Shown: one piece after another, positions 52,047 to 60,793 of the stretch | How the letters are laid out: each line of letters starts with the position of its first letter | How positions within the stretch are numbered: the first letter of the stretch is position 1 | Source: Flavobacterium bernardetii | GTDB lineage: Bacteria; Bacteroidota; Bacteroidia; Flavobacteriales; Flavobacteriaceae | DNA: 64,000 nt | Direction: 5' to 3' | Assembly (NCBI RefSeq): GCF_011305415.1 | Contig: NZ_JAANOQ010000003.1 | Coordinates: 62,001-126,000 of the forward strand | The notes under the pieces: generated by a model | The model's database searches: none | What the model saw: the letters and a program-made list of their open reading frames with translations, nothing else | What the model was told of the DNA's origin: nothing | Program-made: the position numbers and the translations under genes

Positions 52047-52474
52047 AAAAAAATAACTTATCGTTTTTTATTCCAAATACGGAAAGCAATTTAGAAATGC
52101 CTTACATTTCTAGTGGAATAAAAGCAGGGTTTCCTTCTCCGGCAGCCGATTTTGATGGTACCAGAATTAGTATTGATCAAATTGTTGTGAAAAACCAAAC
52201 AGCTACTTTTTATGCTAAAGCGAATGGGAACTCTATGATTGGAGCCGGAATTGACGATGGTGATATTTTAGTAATTGACAAAAGTATAGAGCCAGAAGAT
52301 GGTAAAATTGCCGTTTGTTTTATTGATGGCGAATTTACCGTAAAAAGAATTAAAGTACAAGAAAACAGTTTGTTGTTATTACCAGAGAATAAACTATTTG
52401 AACCAATTGAAGTCACTCAAGAAAATGATTTTATCATATGGGGAATTGTGACGTATGTAGTAAAGAAATTATAA
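52040..52474 (+). CDS. umuD: UmuD-like S24 peptidase
   Basis: The protein has 144 residues with the S24 catalytic serine in ANGNSMIGAGIDDGD and lysine in DGEFTVKRIK. The probable self-cleavage site lies at KAG-F near residues 29-31, as in LexA/UmuD. After cleavage it would form UmuD' for UmuC. It lacks a DNA-binding domain. It overlaps umuC by 7 bp and is followed by a terminator at 52480-52508. Confidence 0.92.
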   Translation: MLKKNNLSFFIPNTESNLEMPYISSGIKAGFPSPAADFDGTRISIDQIVVKNQTATFYAKANGNSMIGAGIDDGDILVIDKSIEPEDGKIAVCFIDGEFTVKRIKVQENSLLLLPENKLFEPIEVTQENDFIIWGIVTYVVKKL

Positions 52475-52479
52475 ATAAA

Positions 52480-52508
52480 AAATCCTGAGTTTACTCAGGA
52501 TTTTTTAT
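52480..52508. terminator. Bidirectional terminator after umuD
   Basis: The stem aaatcctgag / ctcaggattt is flanked by T and A runs. Confidence 0.88.
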
Positions 52509-52520
52509 TTATATGTTTTT

Positions 52521-53981
52521 TTATGACTTCGCTAATTCTTTTTCTTTTAGATATCCGAATAAATGGTCTTTTTTGATGATTTCAGCCGTTCCATCAGGAA
52601 GCATTTCTTCCCAACCTGGTTCTCCTTTTGCAATCATTTTTAAAATTCTTCTAGAGAAAATATCTAATGTTTTTTCATCGTAAGTTTCTATATCGGTAAC
52701 TTTTCCATTGTATTTAAAGAATTTATACAACTCTTTCATTCTAGGATGAACTTTTAAGTTTTCAGAAGTAATAACTTCACCAGTTTCAGGATCTTTCATT
52801 GGGTATAAATACACTTTTAAATCTCTGTAAAACAGTTTTCCAAAAGCTTCTAAAATCCCACCCGACATGTGACGGTAGTATTTTTCGTCAAAAATTTCAA
52901 CTAAATTACTTACTCCCATCGCTAAACCAGTTCTTGATTTGGTGAATGATGAGAAATATTCTAGTACTTTATAATATTCTTGGAAGTTTGAAATCATTAC
53001 CGTTTGTCCTAATGAACATAATAATTCCGCTCTATCTAAGAAATCTCTTTCGTCAATTTCACCTTCTGCTTTTAAGTTAGAAAGGGTAATTTCAAAAACC
53101 ACAAATGTATTTTCTTTACTAACTTTATTTTCTTTGATAAACATCTCGTAAGATTGTTTATACATATCCATATTTACTTTCGTTACTGGACGGAAACTTC
53201 CACGTAACGCTAAAATGTTCTTTTTGTATAAAACAGCTGCTGGTAAAATGTTTTTTCCTTCTGGATTGAACATTACGGCATCTGTAAATCCATATTTTAC
53301 TAATTGTAAACTCATTAATCTGTTGTCAACATCAGCAAAACGTGGTCCAGAGAAATTTACTGTATCAATTTCAATTTGGTCTTTTTCTAAGTGATCGTAT
53401 AAATAACGTAATAATTTCTTCGCATCATTATGTTTATAAAACGCACCATAAATTAAGTTTACTCCTAAAATACCTAAAGTTTCTTGTTGTAAACGCGCAT
53501 CATTTTCTTTAAAACGAATATGTATTAAAATTTCGTTATACGCTTCATCTGGTTCTACTTGAAATTTAACTCCAACCCAACCATGACCTTTAAATTGTTT
53601 TGCAAAATCGATTGTAGCAACCGTATTCGCATAACTAAAAAACATTTTATTTGGATGTTTATCACGACCTAATCTATCTTCAATAAGTTGGGTTTCGTGA
53701 GTCAACATTTTTCTTAATCGACTTTCTGTAACATAACGACCATCTTCTTCAATACCATAAATGGCATCACTAAAGTCTTTGTCATAAGCAGACATCGCCT
53801 TTGCAATCGTTCCAGAAGAAGCTCCAGCTCTGAAAAAATGTCTTACAGTTTCCTGTCCTGCGCCAATCTCAGCAAAGGTTCCGTAGATGTTTTCGTTTAA
53901 ATTAATACGGAGTGCCTTATCCTTAGTTGAAGGAATTTGTTCAATTGCTTTGTCTCCTCTTAATGTTATTTCAGTCGTCAT
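52521..53981 (-). CDS. Conserved soluble protein of unknown function (486 residues)
   Basis: A cytoplasmic protein with no signal peptide and no membrane segment. Segments such as NIYGTFAEIGAGQETVRHFF, AGASSGTIAKAMSAYDKDFSDA, RYVTESRLRKMLTHE and LRGSFRPVTKVNMDMY are strikingly regular and look highly conserved. From memory, homologues in Bacteroidetes carry inconsistent names such as nicotinate-nucleotide adenylyltransferase or TonB-dependent receptor, neither of which fits a soluble 486-residue protein without the (H/T)xGH nucleotidyltransferase motif. I therefore leave the function open. A -7 box (TACATTTG, 53987-53994 minus) ends 5 bp before the ATG. Confidence 0.8.
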   Translation of the reverse strand: MTTEITLRGDKAIEQIPSTKDKALRINLNENIYGTFAEIGAGQETVRHFFRAGASSGTIAKAMSAYDKDFSDAIYGIEEDGRYVTESRLRKMLTHETQLIEDRLGRDKHPNKMFFSYANTVATIDFAKQFKGHGWVGVKFQVEPDEAYNEILIHIRFKENDARLQQETLGILGVNLIYGAFYKHNDAKKLLRYLYDHLEKDQIEIDTVNFSGPRFADVDNRLMSLQLVKYGFTDAVMFNPEGKNILPAAVLYKKNILALRGSFRPVTKVNMDMYKQSYEMFIKENKVSKENTFVVFEITLSNLKAEGEIDERDFLDRAELLCSLGQTVMISNFQEYYKVLEYFSSFTKSRTGLAMGVSNLVEIFDEKYYRHMSGGILEAFGKLFYRDLKVYLYPMKDPETGEVITSENLKVHPRMKELYKFFKYNGKVTDIETYDEKTLDIFSRRILKMIAKGEPGWEEMLPDGTAEIIKKDHLFGYLKEKELAKS

Positions 53982-53986
53982 TTTTT

Positions 53987-53994
53987 CAAATGTA
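53987..53994 (-). promoter_or_regulatory. -7 box 5 bp before the 486-residue conserved gene
   Basis: On the minus strand TACATTTG matches TAnnTTTG and lies 5 bp before the ATG. No leader is expected. Confidence 0.45.
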
Positions 53995-54061
53995 TTTTTG
54001 GGGAAATTATAATATATATTGCAAAGTTAACAAATTATAGGTTTTAACAAGAGTAATTTGT

Positions 54062-54069
54062 TATTTTTG
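54062..54069 (+). promoter_or_regulatory. -7 box of the MBL-fold gene
   Basis: TATTTTTG lies 16 bp before the TTG start of the next gene. Confidence 0.5.
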
Positions 54070-54085
54070 TATAAAAATATTCGCT

Positions 54086-54853
54086 TTGCAAATTTACTTT
54101 TTAGGTACAGGCACGTCTCAAGGAATTCCAGTAATTGGAAGTAATCATTTCGTATGTTTAAGTGAAGATCATAAAGACAAACGATTGCGTGTTGCTGTAT
54201 GGATTCATGATGAAGATTTTTCTATAGTAATTGATTGTGGTCCCGATTTCCGTCAGCAAATGTTAACGAGTAAATGTTCGCATATTGATGGGTTGCTTTT
54301 TACCCACGAACATGCTGATCATACTGCTGGTTTAGACGATATTAGACCCTTTTATTTTAAACAAGGTGATATTCCAGTTTATGGACATCAACGTGTTTTG
54401 CAAAATTTAGCAAGACGATTCGATTATATTTTTGAAAAGGAAAATAAATATCCTGGTGCGCCTTCTGTTTTGCCGTTCGAAGTGGTAAACAATCAAAACA
54501 TACAAATCAAAAATCAGGAAATTATCCCGATTAATGCGATGCATGGAAATTTACAAGTTTTTGGCTACCGTATAAAAGATTTCGTATATTTAACAGATGT
54601 AAAAACCATGGAAGCTTCAGAAATTGTAAAGCTAAAAAATGTAGAAGTTTTGGTTATCAATGCCTTACGTTTTGAACCACATAATACACATTTTAACATT
54701 GAAGAAGCAATAAATTTTATAAATTTGGTGCAGCCAAAAAAAGCGTATTTAACGCATATTAGTCATATTTTAGGATTGCATGAAGAAGTACAAAAACAAT
54801 TGCCAGAAAATGTGTTTTTAGCCTACGATAATTTAGAAATAGAAATTAAATAA
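54086..54853 (+). CDS. MBL-fold metallohydrolase (PhnP-like)
   Basis: The protein has 255 residues, MQIYFLGTGTSQGIPVIG... with zinc motif LLFTHEHADHTAGLDD and downstream INAMHGN, VYLTDVKTM and LTHISHILGLHEEV histidines. It resembles PhnP-type phosphodiesterases with the ASQGIP opening. The start codon is TTG (54086) with the usual MxIYFLGTGTSQG protein start; no ATG is available upstream. Two small exported-protein genes follow at once (8 and 3 bp gaps). Confidence 0.9.
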   Translation: MQIYFLGTGTSQGIPVIGSNHFVCLSEDHKDKRLRVAVWIHDEDFSIVIDCGPDFRQQMLTSKCSHIDGLLFTHEHADHTAGLDDIRPFYFKQGDIPVYGHQRVLQNLARRFDYIFEKENKYPGAPSVLPFEVVNNQNIQIKNQEIIPINAMHGNLQVFGYRIKDFVYLTDVKTMEASEIVKLKNVEVLVINALRFEPHNTHFNIEEAINFINLVQPKKAYLTHISHILGLHEEVQKQLPENVFLAYDNLEIEIK

Positions 54854-54861
54854 CAACAAAA

Positions 54862-55350
54862 ATGAAGAAGAATTTATTGCTTTACGGATTAGTGTTTTCA
54901 GTATTAATTAACATTTTCCAGATGGTTAACTCCTCAAACATTTTAAAAAGAAGTGAAGAAGTTTCTACTATCAGTAAGAAAGAATTAAAAAAAGCAAAAG
55001 ATTCAATTGCGAAATTATTAGATAACGATAAATTTTCTTTAGATAATAATGAATTTGCTCAGGAATATTATTTTGAACATAATTTAAAAGCTTTAAAAAC
55101 GAAAGTTAAAGAAGATTTAATAGCATTTAATGCTGATAAAAGAGGAAATAAATATGTTTCTTATGACCAAATTAGTGATAGTCCGTTTTTAATTAATGAT
55201 GTTAAAATTTTAAATCATAGATGGATTATTGCTAATTTTTCTGATGGCAAAATTTGGGGTGAAGTATTAATAAAATACTTTCATAATACAGATAAACCAA
55301 CTGATTTTGAAACGGTTGAAACGTTAATTTACGCAGATACTAACAATTAA
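54862..55350 (+). CDS. Membrane-anchored protein of unknown function (162 residues)
   Basis: The N-terminal hydrophobic segment LLLYGLVFSVLINIFQMV anchors it, and a short charged, possibly coiled-coil stretch follows (SEEVSTISKKELKKAKDSI). The rest is a small domain with WIIANFSDGKIWGEVLIKYF. No family is recognised. It lies 8 bp after the MBL gene in a probable three-gene unit. Confidence 0.65.
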   Translation: MKKNLLLYGLVFSVLINIFQMVNSSNILKRSEEVSTISKKELKKAKDSIAKLLDNDKFSLDNNEFAQEYYFEHNLKALKTKVKEDLIAFNADKRGNKYVSYDQISDSPFLINDVKILNHRWIIANFSDGKIWGEVLIKYFHNTDKPTDFETVETLIYADTNN

Positions 55351-55353
55351 TCT

Positions 55354-55833
55354 ATGAAGAAAATTCTATATTTTTTAATACTGGCTTCCTTGTTTTCTTG
55401 TGATTTTATTCTTAAAAATCCAACCTCAGATGAAGAGGTATTAGACTCTATTGTAGGAAACCAAGTGAACGACGATAAAAATGAAAACGGTTGCGATTTA
55501 AAAGCGGGTTACAAATGGTCAAATATGACTAAAAAATGTGTACGTGTTTTTGATGAAGGGTATCGTTTAACCTCTATTGAAAAAGACACATTGGGTAAAG
55601 GTAAAAACGCTTACTTTTTTGTAGATGAAGACAGTTTAATCGCTGAAGTTTTCTTACCAGATTCTAAAGAATCTATCATTTTTACAAGAGAAAACGAAGA
55701 TGATAACTTCAAATTTAAAAACTTCGAATTTCGTACCAAAAAAGGATTCAATTTGTATTATAATGAAACCTTAATGTTTCAACCAGCTATTCCTGTAGAT
55801 ACTAAAGTTTTAGGAAAAGACGAGGAACATTAA
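55354..55833 (+). CDS. Lipoprotein of unknown function (159 residues)
   Basis: MKKILYFLILASLFSCDFIL is a lipoprotein signal (SLFSC). A Cys-containing segment ENGCDLKAGYKWSNMTKKCVRVF and a C-terminal FRTKKGFNLYYNETLMF follow. It is expected on the periplasmic face or outer membrane. It lies 3 bp after the preceding gene. Confidence 0.7.
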   Translation: MKKILYFLILASLFSCDFILKNPTSDEEVLDSIVGNQVNDDKNENGCDLKAGYKWSNMTKKCVRVFDEGYRLTSIEKDTLGKGKNAYFFVDEDSLIAEVFLPDSKESIIFTRENEDDNFKFKNFEFRTKKGFNLYYNETLMFQPAIPVDTKVLGKDEEH

Positions 55834-55860
55834 TTGAATTTGTCACATATTTTTCAATAA

Positions 55861-55896
55861 AAAAAAGCATCTCATTTTTTTGAGATGCTTTTTTTA
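55861..55896. terminator. Bidirectional terminator
   Basis: The stem aaaagcatctca / tgagatgctttt has a T6 loop and A/T tracts on both sides. Confidence 0.9.
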
Positions 55897-55940
55897 TTTA
55901 GAATTTAAAATCTGATCAATCCGTAAAATCTGTGTACCTA

Positions 55941-56972
55941 TTATTTAAACTTCTTCTCATCCACATCTTTCAAAAACTGAATTAAACCTGTAAAATACGT
56001 TTCTTGATCATCATATTGTGATAAATGACTTCCGTTTTTACAAAATAAAAAGCGTCCATTTTGCACTTGAGTTGCCATCCATTTCATGTGTTCTGGATCC
56101 ATCGTGTCATATTTTGAACCAATAGTTAAAGTTGGAACAGTCAATTCTTTCAATCGTTTCGAAACATCCCAATTTTTAATATAAGCATCGCCTGTGATTC
56201 CGAATTCACTGTAACCTTGCATCGAAATATAAACCTCAGAATTGATGTGTTTAAAACATCTGGTAATCGATTCTGGCCAATCCTTTTGTGGTTTTCTTAA
56301 AATGTGTTCTGTATAATAATGTTCGAAAAGCAATTCAGAATATCTTGGATTCGCAAAATCATTATTTTTTTCCAATTTCATGATTTCATCGTATACTTCT
56401 TTTTTCATTTGCGGCCCTAACACTTCTTGCGCATATTTATTATACAATGGAATACTCGAAACCATATTGGAAATAATCAAACCTTTTAGATTTTTCTGAT
56501 ATTTCAAAGCATAATCCATCGCTAAAATCCCACCCCAAGATTGTCCTAAAATGTAAAAATTGTCTTTATTTAAACCTAACGTAATTCTAACTTGTTCTAC
56601 TTCTTCCACAAAGCGTTCGTTCGTCCAAAGTGATTTGTCTTTCGGTTGATCGGAATAATAGGAACCTAATTGGTCGTAGTAAATGAATTCGATACCTTCT
56701 TTAGGTAAATAACCTTCAAATGATTCGTATAATTCGTGCGTCAAACCTGGTCCGCCATGCAAAAGCAAGACTTTTATCTTAGGATTATTTCCAAATCTTT
56801 TGGTCCAAACCTTAAACGTTCCTTTTGGCGTTTTAATTGGAATCATTTTGATACCTCCAGAATATTGGTCTTCTTTTGATTCAAAAGTATGATAGTTTTG
56901 TAACGAAAAATCTTCGCTCTTTTTACAAGAAAAAAAAGCGAAGATTAACGAAATGAAGAATATTTTTTTCAT
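55941..56972 (-). CDS. Proline-iminopeptidase-like (S33) lipoprotein
   Basis: The protein has 343 residues with a lipoprotein signal (FAFFSCKKSED). S33 alpha/beta-hydrolase features: VLLLHGGPGLTHELYESFEGYLP (oxyanion HGGPG), ILGQSWGGILAMDYALKYQ (nucleophile Ser), TIGSKYDTMDPEHMK (Asp) and KNGSHLSQYDDQE (His). It probably removes N-terminal residues from peptides in the periplasm. It lies 1 bp after the acyl-CoA ligase stop. Confidence 0.9.
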   Translation of the reverse strand: MKKIFFISLIFAFFSCKKSEDFSLQNYHTFESKEDQYSGGIKMIPIKTPKGTFKVWTKRFGNNPKIKVLLLHGGPGLTHELYESFEGYLPKEGIEFIYYDQLGSYYSDQPKDKSLWTNERFVEEVEQVRITLGLNKDNFYILGQSWGGILAMDYALKYQKNLKGLIISNMVSSIPLYNKYAQEVLGPQMKKEVYDEIMKLEKNNDFANPRYSELLFEHYYTEHILRKPQKDWPESITRCFKHINSEVYISMQGYSEFGITGDAYIKNWDVSKRLKELTVPTLTIGSKYDTMDPEHMKWMATQVQNGRFLFCKNGSHLSQYDDQETYFTGLIQFLKDVDEKKFK

Positions 56973-56973
56973 T

Positions 56974-58749
56974 TTATGCTGAATAAATTTTATCGTAAAG
57001 GGTTTGGTATTTTTCTTTGATAATTTTACGTTTCAATTTCATAGTTGGCGTTAAATGTCCGTCATTAATAGACCAAACATCTGGTGTTAATTCAAAACGC
57101 TTCACTTGTTCCCAATTTCCGAATTTTTTGTTAGCTTCATCAATATCTTCTTGAATTCTAGCAATCACTTTCGGATTATTGCAAATGTCTTCGTTAGTAC
57201 TTCCTAAATCCACTTTATGTCTGTTTGCCCATTCTTTTACGAAATCAAAAGCAGGTTGAATAAAGGCTGCAGGCATTTTTTCGCCATCACCTATCACCAT
57301 TATTTGTTCAACGAAACGAGATTGTTTGAAAGTGTTTTCTAAAACTTGTGGTGCTACATATTTTCCTCCCGAAGTTTTAAACATTTCTTTTTTACGATCC
57401 GTAATTTTTAAGAAACCATCAGCGTCAATTTCTCCAATGTCACCTGTATGGAAATAACCATTTTTGATTACTTCAGCCGTTTGTGCTTCATCTTTATAGT
57501 AACCCATCATTACGTTTGGACCTTTACAAAGGATTTCGCCATCTTCAGCAATTTTGACTTCTACATTGTCGATAACTCTTCCTACGGTTCCAATTCTGAA
57601 ACCACCATTTCTCATATCATTTACAGAAATTACTGGTGAAGTTTCTGTTAATCCGTAGCCTTCCATAACTGGTATTCCAGCTGCAGTAAATACTTTTGTT
57701 AAACGAGTTTGTAAAGCAGCACTTCCAGAAACTAAAAGTTCTAATTCGCCACCTAAACCTTCTTGCCATTTAGAGAAAATTAATTTTCTTGCAATTCCTA
57801 ATTGAAAATTATACCAAGCACCGTTTGCATTATAAGGTTTGAACTCCATTCCTAAATCTAAAGCCCAAAAGAATAATTTCTTTTTGATTCCAGTTAAATC
57901 AGCACCTTTAGCATAAATTTTATCGTATACTTTTTCTAAAAGTCTTGGTACAACTGACATGACGTGCGGATGAACTTCTTTTAAATTGTCGGAAATTTTC
58001 TCAATACTTTCCGCAAAATAGATTGAAATTCCACCATATTGATATAAATAGGTTAACATTCTTTCGAAGATATGACAAATCGGTAAGAAACTTAAAGCAC
58101 GTGTACTTCCTTTTCTTAACGGCATTCTTTTATCTGAATTTAAAACATCAGAAACAATATTATCGTGAGAAAGCATTACACCTTTTGGTCTTCCTGTTGT
58201 TCCAGAAGTATAAATTATAGTAGCTAAATCTGTTGGTAAAACATTATTTTTACGTTCTTCAACTGCATTTTGGTTGGAAGTATCTGAACCAGATTCTAAT
58301 AAGTCGCTCCATTTTTTACAACCAGAAATTTCGTTGAATGAATATATTTCCACTAATAATGGAATTCTAGAATGAACCGATTTTAATTTATCATATACTT
58401 CTTGGTCAGAAACGAAACAATATTTTGCTTCAGAATGATTTAATATATATTCATAATCTTCTGAAGAAATAGTAGGATAAATAGGCACGTTTTGTGCACC
58501 CGTTTGCAAAATTCCAATATCTGAAATATGCCATTCTGTTCTGTTATTAGAAGAGATAATAGCAATTTTATCATTTTTTTGTATTCCCAAATGTAACAAA
58601 GCTCTTGATAAAGAATTGGCTTTATTTAGGTATTCTTGTGTAGAAGTTTTTACCCAATCATTACCATATTTAGTAACCAAAGCATCTGGTAAATTATGGT
58701 GTTCTAATTGATAATATGGGAAATCGAAAAGTCTAGTAACGTTTTGCAT
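56974..58749 (-). CDS. Long-chain acyl-CoA ligase (AMP-forming)
   Basis: The protein has 591 residues, with ATP/AMP motif TIIYTSGTTGRPKGVMLSHDN near residue 173, VMEGYGLTETSP, and ILCKGPNVMMGYYKDE with TGDIGEIDADGFLKITDRKKEM in the C-terminal domain. It activates fatty acids as acyl-CoA for lipid synthesis or beta-oxidation. It is cytoplasmic, probably membrane-associated. It and the S33 peptidase are separated by 1 bp, so they share a transcript. Confidence 0.93.
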   Translation of the reverse strand: MQNVTRLFDFPYYQLEHHNLPDALVTKYGNDWVKTSTQEYLNKANSLSRALLHLGIQKNDKIAIISSNNRTEWHISDIGILQTGAQNVPIYPTISSEDYEYILNHSEAKYCFVSDQEVYDKLKSVHSRIPLLVEIYSFNEISGCKKWSDLLESGSDTSNQNAVEERKNNVLPTDLATIIYTSGTTGRPKGVMLSHDNIVSDVLNSDKRMPLRKGSTRALSFLPICHIFERMLTYLYQYGGISIYFAESIEKISDNLKEVHPHVMSVVPRLLEKVYDKIYAKGADLTGIKKKLFFWALDLGMEFKPYNANGAWYNFQLGIARKLIFSKWQEGLGGELELLVSGSAALQTRLTKVFTAAGIPVMEGYGLTETSPVISVNDMRNGGFRIGTVGRVIDNVEVKIAEDGEILCKGPNVMMGYYKDEAQTAEVIKNGYFHTGDIGEIDADGFLKITDRKKEMFKTSGGKYVAPQVLENTFKQSRFVEQIMVIGDGEKMPAAFIQPAFDFVKEWANRHKVDLGSTNEDICNNPKVIARIQEDIDEANKKFGNWEQVKRFELTPDVWSINDGHLTPTMKLKRKIIKEKYQTLYDKIYSA

Positions 58750-58827
58750 TTGAATTGGTTTTAAACTGCAATTTATAAAAAAAATAGATATTTATAAATA
58801 TTTTAACGGTTAAACTTCTATTATTGT

Positions 58828-58835
58828 TAATTTTG
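58828..58835 (+). promoter_or_regulatory. -7 box of the sulfatase gene
   Basis: TAATTTTG lies 20 bp before the ATG at 58856 in the divergent gap with the acyl-CoA ligase. Confidence 0.5.
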
Positions 58836-58855
58836 CAATAATTAATTTTTAAAAT

Positions 58856-60793
58856 ATGAAATCTATTTTCAGATTAGATGAGTATAAAGTGCTGTTTTAC
58901 AGAATTTTATTAGTTTATTTCTTTTATTTTATTGCCAGAGTTTTGTTTTATGTCTTCAATAGCGAAATTGTTGAGGTAGATTCCATTTCAGAGTTTTTAC
59001 AGATTTCTTATCATGGTTTAGCATTTGATACCACAGCTATTTTATATGTAAATGGACTGTTTATTTTGCTTTCTATTTTGCCTTTTTTTATCAATACGAA
59101 ACCTAAATATCAAAAGATTTTATTCTATTTGTATTTCTTTTCGAATTTACTTTTTTTCTCATTCAATTTTGTAGATTTCATTTATTATAAATATAATTTT
59201 TCTCGTTTAACACTTGCTGCTTGGGATTTAGTTAAAAATGAAGAAGCTAAAGGCGGTATGTTATTTCGATTTTTAATCACATATTGGCATGTATTTTTAT
59301 TATTCATTGCCGTTTCTGCTTTATGGATTTTCTTATATAAAAGAGTGAAGATTAAAGAGAATTTAGTAGAACATTCTAAAGTAAAATATGTTTTAGTCTC
59401 CGTTTTTGGATTTCTAATTATTGCCACATTATGTATTGGTGGAATTCGTGGTGATTTCAAAAAAAGTACACGACCAATTAATTTAGTAGATGCCAATCAA
59501 CACGTAAAAAAAGCACAACAAGCCGATTTAGTACTGAATTCTCCTTTCACTTTTTTAAGAACTTTAGGTGTACAATCATTTAAAAAACCAGAATTCAATA
59601 TTCCACAAGATGTAGTTGCTTCCAATTTTCAACCTATAAAATTTTACAAATCGAATAGTCCTTCAACTCCAAATATTGTTCTAATTATTACGGAAAGTAT
59701 GGGTCGTGAATACATTGGAGCTTTTAATAAAAATACAAATATTAAAGATTATGTAAGCTATACACCGTTTTTAGATTCGTTAGCAGCAGAAAGTTTGATT
59801 TTTACTAATGCTTATGCAAATGGCTATAAATCTATTCACGGAATGTCTTCTATTTTATCTGGAATTCCGTCGTTTAAAGAAGCTTTTACTTCTTCGCCAT
59901 ATGCGAAACAAAAAATAGAATCTTTGGTTTCTTGTTTAAAAAGTAAAGGTTATGATACTTCGTTTTTTCACGGTGCGCCTAATGGTTCCATGGGGTTTTT
60001 AGGATTTGGAAATATTTTAGGATTTGACCATTATTATGGAATGACAGAATACGGAAATGATAAAGATTTTGATGGTTCTTGGGGAATTTGGGATGAACCT
60101 TTTATGCAATTTATGAATCAAACCATTAGCAAAAAGAAAGCTCCATTTTTCAGTACGATTTTTACAGTTACTTCGCACGAACCTTATGTAGTTCCTCAAA
60201 AATTTAAAAACAAAATTCCAAAAGGAACCAATCCAATGCATCAACCTGTTGGTTATACTGATTATGCTTTTAAGAAGTTTTTCGAAACAGCCAAAAAACA
60301 ACCTTGGTTTGAAAATACCATTTTTATTATCACGGCCGACCATTGTAATTTGGTGAATTATTCAGAAGAATATACTGATAAAGTTACGAACAGATTAGCA
60401 GTTCCGATTTTGTTTTATTCTCCAAAATTCAAATTGAAAGGTGAGAATAACGATTTAGCGCAACATATAGATATTTTTCCAACAGTTATGGATTTGATTG
60501 GCTATGACAAACCTTTTAGAAGTTGGGGAAGAAGTTTATTAGACAAAAAGCAACAAATTCAACCTTTTGTTATCAATCATAACTCGGGTTTATATAACTT
60601 TGTTAGAGGAAATTATATTTGTGCTTTTGATGGAAAAGTCGCGGTTGGGTTTTATGACAAAAACGACAAAAAACAATTGCATAATTTAATTGGCAAACGA
60701 AATAAAGAAATGAATGATATGGAAATTGCTTGTAAAGCTTTCATTCAGGATTATTTTAATAGAATTATTGATAAAAAATTAACTGCGAAATAA
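58856..60793 (+). CDS. LTA-synthase-like sulfatase family membrane protein
   Basis: The protein has 645 residues with five N-terminal membrane segments (to about residue 190), then a periplasmic sulfatase-fold domain. IVLIITESMGREYIG supplies the candidate nucleophile threonine, and NAYANGYKSIHGMSSIL, TSHEPYVVP and IITADHCNLV carry further metal-site residues. Homologues transfer glycerol-phosphate or phosphoethanolamine groups to glycolipids, or act as sulfatases. The stop codon overlaps the next gene (TAATG). Confidence 0.88.
   Translation: MKSIFRLDEYKVLFYRILLVYFFYFIARVLFYVFNSEIVEVDSISEFLQISYHGLAFDTTAILYVNGLFILLSILPFFINTKPKYQKILFYLYFFSNLLFFSFNFVDFIYYKYNFSRLTLAAWDLVKNEEAKGGMLFRFLITYWHVFLLFIAVSALWIFLYKRVKIKENLVEHSKVKYVLVSVFGFLIIATLCIGGIRGDFKKSTRPINLVDANQHVKKAQQADLVLNSPFTFLRTLGVQSFKKPEFNIPQDVVASNFQPIKFYKSNSPSTPNIVLIITESMGREYIGAFNKNTNIKDYVSYTPFLDSLAAESLIFTNAYANGYKSIHGMSSILSGIPSFKEAFTSSPYAKQKIESLVSCLKSKGYDTSFFHGAPNGSMGFLGFGNILGFDHYYGMTEYGNDKDFDGSWGIWDEPFMQFMNQTISKKKAPFFSTIFTVTSHEPYVVPQKFKNKIPKGTNPMHQPVGYTDYAFKKFFETAKKQPWFENTIFIITADHCNLVNYSEEYTDKVTNRLAVPILFYSPKFKLKGENNDLAQHIDIFPTVMDLIGYDKPFRSWGRSLLDKKQQIQPFVINHNSGLYNFVRGNYICAFDGKVAVGFYDKNDKKQLHNLIGKRNKEMNDMEIACKAFIQDYFNRIIDKKLTAK

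Noticed and set aside
59185-59496. Antisense ORFs inside the sulfatase gene
   Set aside because: They mirror codon periodicity of the sense gene, with no independent support.
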